A stretch of 5,682 nt of DNA from Candidatus Aminicenantota bacterium (GTDB lineage: Bacteria > Acidobacteriota > Aminicenantia > Aminicenantales > Aminicenantaceae): NCBI GenBank assembly GCA_030614645.1, contig JAUWTR010000134.1, positions 1-5,682 on the forward strand, in the 5' to 3' direction. The position numbers were made by a program, and so were the translations under genes. The notes under the pieces were generated by a model. The model was not told the origin of the DNA and made no database searches. It saw only the letters and a program-made list of their open reading frames with translations. Shown piece after piece: positions 1 through 5,682 of the stretch; position 1 is the first letter of the stretch; every line of letters begins with the position of its first letter.

Positions 1-519
1 GATTACAATTTAAAAGGGATCATTCAGGCAGGAAAAGGCATTTACAAATATGCCGACAAGCTGGCTGAGGAAAAAATCCCGGTTATCTGGGTAGGAACTA
101 CAGCCGGTCCAGGGCGCTGGGAATCCTTTGATAAATATTTCCGTGCCGCCGGGATGCTGGCAAAGAAAGGCATTATGTTTGCATTTGCTACCGAGGGCTT
201 TGGCGGCAGCAGCTACAATATCCGCAATCTCCTTGTTCCTGCAGCGATCTCAGTCGCACACGGGCTTCCAGAGGAGGAAGCTCTAAAGGCTCTAACCATC
301 TACCCGGCAAAAATCCTGGGAATAGATGATATGGTAGGTTCGCTGGAAGCAGGTAAAATGGCCAATGTAGTGATCTGGACAGGCAGCCCTCTTCAAATGA
401 CATCCAGGATTTATAAAGTGATCATAAATGGAAAATTAATCCCGGAAACAAGTGTGCAGACACAACTTAGAGATAAATTTGATAAGATAGTCCGTAAACG
501 CATGAAAAAGAAAAAATAA
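1..519 (+). CDS. Imidazolonepropionase-like amidohydrolase, C-terminal part (5' end outside window)
   Basis: The frame is open from base 1 and ends at TAA 517-519, giving 172 residues of a longer protein; the ATG at 154 is internal, because good family sequence precedes it. What is seen: a stretch like VIWVGTTAGP (fragment residues 29-38), then a strand and loop AFATEG (61-66), the NIRNL helix start (73-77), GLPEEEALKALTIYPAKILGI (88-108, typical of the end of the TIM barrel), and GSLEAGKMANVVIW (113-126), which returns to the small beta-sandwich domain. These are hallmarks of the COG1228-type metal-dependent hydrolases (imidazolonepropionase and related enzymes), most of which hydrolyse cyclic amides or dipeptide-like substrates. 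The substrate cannot be assigned. The metal-binding and catalytic Asp expected in the AFATEG loop is Glu65 here. The HxH and Lys/His ligands lie upstream of the window. The tail is very lysine-rich (ending RKRMKKKK). The stop lies 2 nt before pheS, suggesting one transcript. Confidence 0.85.
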   Translation, partial: DYNLKGIIQAGKGIYKYADKLAEEKIPVIWVGTTAGPGRWESFDKYFRAAGMLAKKGIMFAFATEGFGGSSYNIRNLLVPAAISVAHGLPEEEALKALTIYPAKILGIDDMVGSLEAGKMANVVIWTGSPLQMTSRIYKVIINGKLIPETSVQTQLRDKFDKIVRKRMKKKK

Positions 520-521
520 AG

Positions 522-2051
522 ATGAGAAAAACAGTCAGTAAGAGCCAATGGAAAGTATTTAAAGCACTCCTGGATTCAAAGCAGGAGCTTTCAACCCCTC
601 AAATTGAAACCATATCAGGGTTAGAACATCCCCAAGTTGCAGCCACATTAACTTATGCTCAAGAGCAGGGATGGCTGACAATAAAAGAACACTTACGCAA
701 AGAACTTATCCTATCCGATAGTGCCGAAGACCAGATGAAAAAGGGTCTTCCCGAAAGGCAGGTGCTCCCAATACTGGCAGAGAAAGGCCGGATGCCCATG
801 CAGGATATGGCCCGGATCGCAAAACAAAAAGAAATTCCCATGGGTGATATTATAAAGTGGAGTTCCATGCGGGGGTGGGTGAAAAAAAATAAAGGCGAGC
901 TTATAATTACCGATGATGGGCATGAAGCCATAGATAATCCTGATGCTGATGAAAAGGCCATAGAGCTGGCAATAAAAAGCGGCCCCCTGTTTTTAGACCA
1001 ACTTGAAAAGCATGGTATAGATCCTGCCAGGGTAAATAAATTATTAAATAAGCGTACTTCCCTGGCTAAAATAAAGGAACGAACCATCCGCCTTGCATTC
1101 TTAACTGATACAGGCAGAAAAATCCTGAGAGAAGACATAAAAATCATCAAGGAACAGAATATTCTAGGCCCGGAAGACATCGAAAGCGGAGAATGGAAGA
1201 ATATCAAACTGCGCCCCTATGATGTCACTCTGGAAGCAGAAAAAACATACCCTGCAAAAATCCATCCTATGCAGAAAATTATCCAGCAGACACGCAAAGC
1301 TTTCCTAGAGATGGGATTTAAAGAAATCGTTTCCCCTCAGGCAGAATCAGCTTTCTGGGACTTTGACGCTTTATTCCAACCCCAGGATCACCCTGCCCGC
1401 GACATGCAGGATACATTTTACCTGACCCGTCCATCTGAAGCTAAACTGCCGCATGATAAGTTCGTTGAGAATGTGAAACAGACCCATGAAAACGGCTGGA
1501 AAACCGGCTCGACCGGATGGGGGTATAAGTGGAACCTCAGCCGGGCAAAAGAAATGGTGCTGCGCACCCATACTACAGCAACTACAATCCGGGCACTTGC
1601 TGAAGACCCGAATCCTCCCAGAAAGGTATTTTGCGTGGGGAAAGTCTATAGAAATGAAGCTATCAGCTATAAACACCTGCCGGAATTCTTTCAAGTCGAC
1701 GGAGTTATCATCGATAAAGATGCAAGTTTAGCGACCCTGCTCGGCACCTTGCAGGAGTTTTACCGGAAAATGGGATTTAAAAAGGTTAAATTCAAACCCG
1801 CATTTTTTCCTTATACAGAACCAAGCGCTGAAGCTTTTGTCTATATGGAATCGAAAAAGAGCTGGATTGAATTAGGTGGCTCAGGTGTTTTTCGGCCTGA
1901 GGTGACAAGACCTTTCGGATGTAAAGTGCCGGTTTTAGCCTGGGGGCTCGGGCTTGATCGGCTGGCAATGCTTAGATACGGAATAAATGACATACGTGAA
2001 CTCTACTGGAGTGACCTTGATAAGATCAAGGAGGTGCCATTATGCCGGTAG
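522..2051 (+). CDS. pheS: Phenylalanine--tRNA ligase subunit alpha, archaeal/eukaryotic type
   Basis: This is the catalytic subunit of the (alpha-beta)2 cytosolic enzyme that activates phenylalanine with ATP and charges tRNA-Phe. At 509 aa it matches the long archaeal/eukaryotic form; typical bacterial PheS is about 330-350 aa. Residues 1 to about 215 form the extended N-terminal region, helical and winged-helix-like (for example STPQIETISGLEHPQVAATL at 24-43), as in the DNA/RNA-binding-fold modules of eukaryotic and archaeal PheS. The class II core follows: motif 1 around HPMQKIIQQTRKAFLEMGF (248-266), VLRTHTTATTIRAL (346-359), motif 2 as GKVYRNEAISYKHLPEFFQ (373-391), the FFPYTEPS segment (428-435), WIELGGSGVFRPEV (448-461), and motif 3 GLGLDRLAMLRYGI (475-488). 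The ATG at 522 lies 2 nt after the amidohydrolase stop and has only a weak purine-rich leader, so coupling to upstream translation is likely. The 3' end overlaps pheT by 10 nt. The core looks intact. Confidence 0.96.
   Translation: MRKTVSKSQWKVFKALLDSKQELSTPQIETISGLEHPQVAATLTYAQEQGWLTIKEHLRKELILSDSAEDQMKKGLPERQVLPILAEKGRMPMQDMARIAKQKEIPMGDIIKWSSMRGWVKKNKGELIITDDGHEAIDNPDADEKAIELAIKSGPLFLDQLEKHGIDPARVNKLLNKRTSLAKIKERTIRLAFLTDTGRKILREDIKIIKEQNILGPEDIESGEWKNIKLRPYDVTLEAEKTYPAKIHPMQKIIQQTRKAFLEMGFKEIVSPQAESAFWDFDALFQPQDHPARDMQDTFYLTRPSEAKLPHDKFVENVKQTHENGWKTGSTGWGYKWNLSRAKEMVLRTHTTATTIRALAEDPNPPRKVFCVGKVYRNEAISYKHLPEFFQVDGVIIDKDASLATLLGTLQEFYRKMGFKKVKFKPAFFPYTEPSAEAFVYMESKKSWIELGGSGVFRPEVTRPFGCKVPVLAWGLGLDRLAMLRYGINDIRELYWSDLDKIKEVPLCR
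2028..2036 (+). promoter_or_regulatory. Consensus Shine-Dalgarno sequence for pheT
   Basis: AAGGAGGTG lies inside the last codons of pheS, with GGAGGT ending 6 nt before the pheT ATG at 2042. It is close to a perfect complement of the 16S rRNA tail and fixes the pheT start. It contrasts with the weak leader in front of pheS, and would support independent loading of ribosomes on pheT to keep the subunits balanced. Confidence 0.88.
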
Positions 2052-3832
2052 TATCAGTAAGTGTAAAACGGTTAAATGAACTGCTAAATAAGCAGTATAA
2101 GATGCACGTCCTAGTGGATGCCCTGGAACAGCTTGGCTGCGATGTTGAAGACACTGCAGAGTTGGGATTATTTCAATGCCCTGCCTGCCAAACACCTAAC
2201 GACAAACTGGAACATGAGGAACCCCCTAAACGATGCGATTTTTGCGGACATGAAAGTGAAGAGCCTTTTGTAAAATATGCCACTGACAAAGTGATCCGTA
2301 TCGATTTGCTTGCTGACCGGCCCGACCTTTTTGATACCGGAGGACTGTCCCGGGCCCTTAAAGGATATCTCGAACTTGAAAAAGGCTTATCCGAATTTAC
2401 TGTCAAAGAAGGAAAGATCGAGGTAAATGTTGATCCGGTCCTTTCCCAAAAAGAAACCTTTCGGCCCTATATTGCCTGCGCTGTAATCACTATGCCTCCT
2501 CTTGATCAGACTAGCCTACGTGAGATTATGCGCCTTCAGGAAAATCTCCACTGGGGGATCGGACGCGACCGGAAATTATCTTCGATCGGAGTGTATGACA
2601 TGGGGACTCTCACTCCGCCTATAAAATACACTACTGTAGATCCCATTAAATTTAAATTCTGTCCTTTGGGAATGCCGGGAGTACAGATGACTCCTCAAAA
2701 GATTCTGGAAGAACACCCTAAAGGCGTAGCCTATGCTCATCTTATGGATGACTACAAACGCTATCCGATCCTTATGGATGCAAATGATCTGGTGCTTGCT
2801 ATGCCGCCCATTATTAATAGTGATGAAACCAAATGTAAAATCAACTCCTCCCAGCTTTTTGTCGATGTCACCGGAATCACTCAGGATGCGGTCATTAATT
2901 CCCTCAATACACTTGTCAGCGCCCTTATTGAACTGGGAGGAGAAGTCGAGACTGTAAAGATGAATTTTCCGGAGGGTCCAAAGACGACCCCGGATCTATC
3001 CCCAAAAAAAATCAATATTAAATTTGAAGCAGCCAAACGCTGGCTGGGACTTGATTTTTCAAGGGAAGAATTTATTGGTTATTTACACAAAATGAGGTTG
3101 AATGTTGAACCAAAAAAAGATGTGTACGAAGTAAGCTATCCGGCATTCCGTTCTGACATCCGGCATGAAGTTGATTTATTTGAAGACCTGGCTATCGGAT
3201 ATGGATTTAAGAATATCCAAACCAAATTAGTTCCCTCTCTTACAATTGGAGAAGCCAGGAAAGAAGAAGAGCTTAGTCAGATAGTGCGTGAGATAATGAC
3301 CGGCCTGGGTTTTACAGAGATCATGAGCCTACATCTGCAATCTGTGGAAAGACACTTTACAAAATATCAGATGGAGCCGGGAAAAGAACATGTAATCATA
3401 AAAAATCCCAAGACCATTGAACAAAAAGTAGCACGCTGCCATCTTATGACCGGGATCATGGAGACTTTTTATAAAAACCACAGAAAAACTGTTCCCCAGC
3501 GTATATTTGAAGTCGGGAATATCATACTAATAAACCCTGAAATGGAAACCGGAACAAACGAATACCGCCATCTAGCCTTCGCTATTATAGGGCCGGAAAC
3601 AGGCTATGCGGAAGGACGCATGGTGCTTGATTCAGTAATGCGCGAGCTTAACTATAAAGGGGATTATAAACCTGTATCACATCCAGCATTTTGCCAAGGC
3701 CGCTGTGCTGAAGTAACAGGTGATGCCGGGCTGTGGGCCCGGGCCGGCGAGATTCACCCCCAGGTACTCAATAATTTCGGATTAACCTATCCGGTTTCCT
3801 ATTGCGAACTGCGTCTGGTAAAAGTTATCTGA
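2042..3832 (+). CDS. pheT: Phenylalanine--tRNA ligase subunit beta, archaeal/eukaryotic type, with a CxxC...CxxC insertion
   Basis: Non-catalytic subunit of PheRS, carrying the editing (B3/B4) domain that clears mischarged Tyr-tRNA-Phe and helping bind tRNA. Its 596 residues fit the archaeal/eukaryotic class; bacterial PheT is about 800 aa. No tRNA-binding OB domain precedes the B1-like start (PVVSVSVKRLNELL, 2-15), and no FDX-ACB domain follows the core. Seen in order: B1-like region with RIDLLADRPDLFDTGGLSRA (86-105); B3/B4 region, including HWGIGRDRKLSSIGVYDMG (170-188) and about 195-300; B5 domain about 321-396, with SYPAFRSDIRHEVDLFEDLA (365-384); and a degenerate class II core about 405-596, with KNPKTIEQKVARCHLM (454-469) and QRIFEVGNI (486-494). 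Odd: C46-P-A-C49 and C65-D-F-C68 form a zinc-ribbon-like module spliced between the GCDVED strand (32-37) and VIRID (84-88). The start has a strong Shine-Dalgarno and overlaps pheS by 10 nt. Confidence 0.96.
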   Translation: MPVVSVSVKRLNELLNKQYKMHVLVDALEQLGCDVEDTAELGLFQCPACQTPNDKLEHEEPPKRCDFCGHESEEPFVKYATDKVIRIDLLADRPDLFDTGGLSRALKGYLELEKGLSEFTVKEGKIEVNVDPVLSQKETFRPYIACAVITMPPLDQTSLREIMRLQENLHWGIGRDRKLSSIGVYDMGTLTPPIKYTTVDPIKFKFCPLGMPGVQMTPQKILEEHPKGVAYAHLMDDYKRYPILMDANDLVLAMPPIINSDETKCKINSSQLFVDVTGITQDAVINSLNTLVSALIELGGEVETVKMNFPEGPKTTPDLSPKKINIKFEAAKRWLGLDFSREEFIGYLHKMRLNVEPKKDVYEVSYPAFRSDIRHEVDLFEDLAIGYGFKNIQTKLVPSLTIGEARKEEELSQIVREIMTGLGFTEIMSLHLQSVERHFTKYQMEPGKEHVIIKNPKTIEQKVARCHLMTGIMETFYKNHRKTVPQRIFEVGNIILINPEMETGTNEYRHLAFAIIGPETGYAEGRMVLDSVMRELNYKGDYKPVSHPAFCQGRCAEVTGDAGLWARAGEIHPQVLNNFGLTYPVSYCELRLVKVI

Positions 3833-3860
3833 ATTGCGGAAAAGCATCCGGAATTTCACC

Positions 3861-4670
3861 TTACTCCTCGGTAGAGGATTGATTTGTACTTTTTGTGGCT
3901 ACAATAAATGTCGCATACCCAGTTTTGAAAAATAAAAGTTTGTCAATTTTTGTTATCAGATAGACTATTGGATAAATAAATGTGGAATAAATTTTAAAAA
4001 GTAATATATTTTTATTTATGTCTGCTTCAGATGAAGGTGATATTTCACCGCTTCTTAATTTACTTTTCCTTTTTTTGTTTATTTTTACAAAAAGGATATT
4101 TAGAGTAATTTCAAATAATTCAACAAAAAACTTTGCATATGTAGAAGATTGAAGCACCTGAAATCCATTCATTTTTAGCATTTCTTTTAGTTTTGCCAAG
4201 CTGTAACCTTCTCTTTTGTGTCCATATATTTCAGGAGTCAAACCGAACATTGATTTTAAGCTGTTTAAAATAAAATATTTCCCGCTTATAGGAGTTGAAA
4301 TTATTACCTTTCCATTATTTCTTAAAATCCTCTTAATTTCTTTCAGAATTATTGATTCATCTTCAATATGCTCAAGGATATCCAGGGCAAGAACCAGATC
4401 AAACTGATCGCCTTTCAAAGGAATTGTATCTTCAGGAAATAAAAAAAGGTTATTCAATAAAATTTTTTTTGATGTAATCAGATTTTCAAAATCAAGATCT
4501 GCATGAACCCATTTACCACCAGTCTTTTTTAAAAAATATGAGACAGTTCCATTTGAGCAGCCAAGGTCAAATACCTTTTTATAGGAAAAATCCGATGATT
4601 TTAATATGAGCCTGACTTTCTCTTTTTTCATCAGGCTTTTTTCGAAAAGCTTTACCTGCCATGGTTTCAT
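3861..4670 (-). CDS. Class I SAM-dependent methyltransferase (Methyltransf_11-like), unknown substrate
   Basis: 269 aa. The Rossmann-type methyltransferase signature is complete: motif I VFDLGCSNGTVSYFL (33-47, glycine-rich SAM loop with D35), the acidic ribose-binding strand WVHADLD (54-60), post-motif DLVLALDILEHIED (91-104), and motif III GKVIISTPI (120-128). HKREGYS (151-157) and LKEMLKMNGFQVL (161-173) match the usual substrate-side elements of the UbiG/Methyltransf_11 class. After about residue 180 the protein is lysine-rich, then carries a hydrophobic stretch (about 222-248, NILLFKIYSTFIYPIVYLIT and on), which may be an amphipathic or membrane-associating tail; such tails occur in methyltransferases of lipid and glycan clusters, but this is inference. 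The ATG at 4670 overlaps the stop of the upstream PP-loop frame as ATGA, with no good ribosome binding site of its own, so translational coupling is likely. The gene is AT-rich compared with pheST and ends 28 bp from pheT, convergently. Confidence 0.88.
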   Translation of the reverse strand: MKPWQVKLFEKSLMKKEKVRLILKSSDFSYKKVFDLGCSNGTVSYFLKKTGGKWVHADLDFENLITSKKILLNNLFLFPEDTIPLKGDQFDLVLALDILEHIEDESIILKEIKRILRNNGKVIISTPISGKYFILNSLKSMFGLTPEIYGHKREGYSLAKLKEMLKMNGFQVLQSSTYAKFFVELFEITLNILFVKINKKRKSKLRSGEISPSSEADINKNILLFKIYSTFIYPIVYLITKIDKLLFFKTGYATFIVATKSTNQSSTEE

Positions 4671-4924
4671 TTTATTTTTTGGGACAAGCAGTCTTTAATA
4701 AATTTCTTTCCAATATTTCTCAGTTTGGGTTCGACTAGATCTAAAACTTTCTCTTCTGAAACATCCTCTTTCTTATTAAATAAATTTCTTTTCCAGTGAA
4801 TGAGCCAGCCGGAAATACACATCGGTTGATATCTTTTGTAAAAATCCTTTTTAACAAAATTCTTTAAAGACTTTGGTTTTTCTACATCGAGGCTGTTCCA
4901 GTCAATATAAAATCCCTTTTCCAA
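4667..4924 (-). CDS. C-terminal part of the frame-broken PP-loop protein
   Basis: An 85-codon frame whose only apparent start is a TTG at 4924 with a weak leader. It is best read as the continuation of the PP-loop gene. In the same frame, upstream of the TTG, the sequence stays open back to a TAA a few codons before the TTTTCCCC run (plus-strand 4968-4975) and encodes SPVYNLNTRKERR, a segment that fits a PP-loop enzyme better than the tail read in the other frame. The visible part continues EKGFYIDW, then QPMCISGWLIHW, whose cysteine would be residue 246 of the joined ~295-aa protein, and a lysine-rich helical end. The stop TGA at 4669-4667 overlaps the methyltransferase ATG. A genuine separate small gene is the less likely alternative. 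Confidence 0.65.
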   Translation of the reverse strand: MEKGFYIDWNSLDVEKPKSLKNFVKKDFYKRYQPMCISGWLIHWKRNLFNKKEDVSEEKVLDLVEPKLRNIGKKFIKDCLSQKIK

Positions 4925-5553
4925 TAATAGATCTCTTCTTTCTTTTCTTGTATTAAGGTTATATACCGGGGAAAATAATTAACACTGTATGTTTTAGAAA
5001 ATTCTCTCAATAATTCCAGGTAACCAGGATAATTATCTGCTGTTGTCAATAGATTTTCTTGATCAGGGGCCTGTTCCCAGTTTGCCCCATCAGTAAAATC
5101 GCTAATATCATTTTCAATTGCATATATAATACTCATAATTGTCATAGACGCCCTGCAGGGAATACACCAGGATATTTCATTTCCGAATTTTTTTAAGTCC
5201 TTAAAGAAGTTTTTAACAGCCATTTTTTTAAACAGAGATTTCATATTAACAACTTTGAATACTATCTTTTCTTCTCCAAATAACCTCTTTAAATTCATAA
5301 TATTTGGCTTACTGAAATTCAGCCCAAAGTGAAGGTAACCTTTATAGAAGGTCAGAAGATGAATTCTATCATATTTTTGAGCAAGCATATAAGCGACATA
5401 AAGAGAATCAATCCCACCTGAAAATTGGATGACAGCTTCGTTTTTTAATTCTTTATTCATTTTTTTATGGATTCCTTTTTGTTTTCGATTTAATCTATCT
5501 TTGTAATCGACATTTTTTATGAATAATTCAGGTTGATCATAGAATTTTGCCAA
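4882..5553 (-). CDS. PP-loop ATP pyrophosphatase-like protein (adenine nucleotide alpha hydrolase superfamily), N-terminal part, frame-broken
   Basis: 223 residues as read from the TTG at 5553. VIQFSGGIDSLYVAYMLAQ (41-59) is a textbook PP-loop (SGGxDS) that binds ATP and forms an adenylated intermediate, as in tRNA thiolases, QueC-like enzymes, GMP synthetase and N-acetyl-sugar amidotransferases. Next come strand HLLTFYKGYLHFG (65-77), WCIPCRASM (129-137, a CxxC) and DGANWEQAPD (155-164). From residue 195 the frame appears wrong: the end (PRYITLIQEKKEE to ASM) does not look like the family, whereas the neighbouring frame gives SPVYNLNTRKERR and continues 101 codons to the methyltransferase. 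Joined, the protein is about 295 aa with cysteines 130, 133, 246 and 289. The start is uncertain: TTG 5553 lacks a Shine-Dalgarno, while ATG 5460 (residue 32) gives a normal 9-residue lead to the PP-loop strand and has AAGGA about 12 nt upstream. The substrate is unknown; an amidating, thiolating or other ATP-dependent role is possible. Confidence 0.78.
   Translation of the reverse strand: MAKFYDQPELFIKNVDYKDRLNRKQKGIHKKMNKELKNEAVIQFSGGIDSLYVAYMLAQKYDRIHLLTFYKGYLHFGLNFSKPNIMNLKRLFGEEKIVFKVVNMKSLFKKMAVKNFFKDLKKFGNEISWCIPCRASMTIMSIIYAIENDISDFTDGANWEQAPDQENLLTTADNYPGYLELLREFSKTYSVNYFPRYITLIQEKKEEIYYWKRDFILTGTASM
4968..4975 (-). other. Apparent frameshift site in the PP-loop gene
   Basis: On the coding strand the run reads TTTTCCCC between the codons for VNY and the PVYN segment. 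Adding one T or C, or re-reading one base, turns the failing frame (FPRYI) into FSPVYNL and joins the two open frames into one protein of about 295 aa. The double homopolymer is a typical place for an indel, either real or from sequencing or assembly. Confidence 0.7.
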
Positions 5554-5554
5554 A

Positions 5555-5581
5555 TTTATAATGAAGTGGTCTAATTGTCAA
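5555..5581 (-). promoter_or_regulatory. Sigma70-like promoter for the PP-loop/methyltransferase pair
   Basis: Read on the minus strand, TTGACA (5576-5581) is a perfect -35 box and TATAAA (5555-5560) a near-consensus -10 box, with a 15-nt spacer, shorter than the ideal 17. Transcription would begin near 5548, inside or past the TTG at 5553. This favours translation from the ATG at 5460 with a leader of about 90 nt. It was found by eye in AT-rich DNA, where chance matches are common. Confidence 0.45.
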
Positions 5582-5682
5582 GGCATAACCCAATATCTAA
5601 CATAAGGTTTTAGTAATATCCAAATCCTTTCTTGCTTTTCTCATTCGAATTTTAAATGTCTAAGCAAAGTCAAAATGTCCCC
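5582..5682. other. Non-coding window edge; nothing firmly identified
   Basis: No supported gene. The minus strand from the edge is open for only 13 codons (GDILTLLRHLKFE then TGA), which could be the tail of a gene outside the window or chance. AAATGTC occurs twice (5654-5660 and 5673-5679) on the plus strand, and the window ends in GTCAAAATGTCCCC. That end vaguely resembles the ends of mobile or REP-like repeats, but no partner copy lies in the window. Confidence 0.25.

Noticed and set aside
659..1207. 182-codon open frame on the minus strand within pheS
   Set aside because: It lies wholly antisense to well-conserved pheS, has no recognisable motif, and its serine- and phenylalanine-rich make-up is typical of an antisense shadow.
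1371..1731. Open frames of 107 codons (minus) and 81 codons (plus, other frame) inside the pheS catalytic core
   Set aside because: The true frame here encodes class II motifs; the others have no family-like sequence.
3864..3880. Small hairpin TCCTC-GGTA-GAGGA as a terminator between the convergent genes
   Set aside because: The stem is only 5 bp and is not followed directly by a T-run on either strand; it lies in the last codons of the methyltransferase. A second 4-bp stem (3837-3850) is weaker still.
4216..4407. 63-codon plus-strand frame inside the methyltransferase
   Set aside because: Antisense to the conserved SAM-binding core, with no ribosome binding site or motif.
4968..4975. Programmed -1 ribosomal frameshift
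   Set aside because: The site is not a proper X XXY YYZ heptamer in the zero frame (a Pro codon would have to re-pair on TCC), and I see no clear downstream hairpin or internal Shine-Dalgarno stimulator; a plain indel is favoured.
1..5682. CRISPR arrays, tRNA or rRNA genes, T-box or other riboswitch ahead of pheS
   Set aside because: No repeat-spacer pattern and no cloverleaf seen; pheS follows the amidohydrolase stop by 2 nt, leaving no room for a leader RNA.

Overview
The window joins two unlike blocks. The left block (about 1-3832, plus strand) is a tight run of three genes: the 3' part of an imidazolonepropionase-like amidohydrolase, then pheS and pheT, the two subunits of phenylalanyl-tRNA synthetase. 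Both subunits have the archaeal/eukaryotic architecture, not the usual bacterial one. PheS is long with an extended N-terminal region. PheT is short (596 aa), lacking the N-terminal tRNA-binding OB domain and the C-terminal ferredoxin-like anticodon-binding domain of bacterial PheT. PheT also carries a four-cysteine, zinc-ribbon-like segment near its N-terminus.

The right block (3861 to about 5553, minus strand) converges on pheT across a 28-bp gap and is visibly more AT-rich. It holds a PP-loop ATP-pyrophosphatase-like gene, broken by an apparent one-base frameshift at a TTTTCCCC run, and a class I SAM-dependent methyltransferase coupled to it through an ATGA overlap. A TTGACA / TATAAA promoter-like pair lies just upstream of the PP-loop gene. 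The last 130 bases hold no gene that I can support.

Organism: the consensus Shine-Dalgarno sequence before pheT, the sigma70-like promoter and the amidohydrolase type suggest a bacterium that carries an archaeal-type PheRS, as spirochaetes are known to do. An archaeal host cannot be excluded from one window. I cannot name a phylum with confidence.

Functionally, pheS and pheT make one (alpha-beta)2 enzyme that charges tRNA-Phe, and the amidohydrolase is probably only a co-transcribed neighbour. The PP-loop/methyltransferase pair looks like an accessory two-step modification cassette (adenylation-driven chemistry followed by methylation). Its substrate cannot be read from the sequence.
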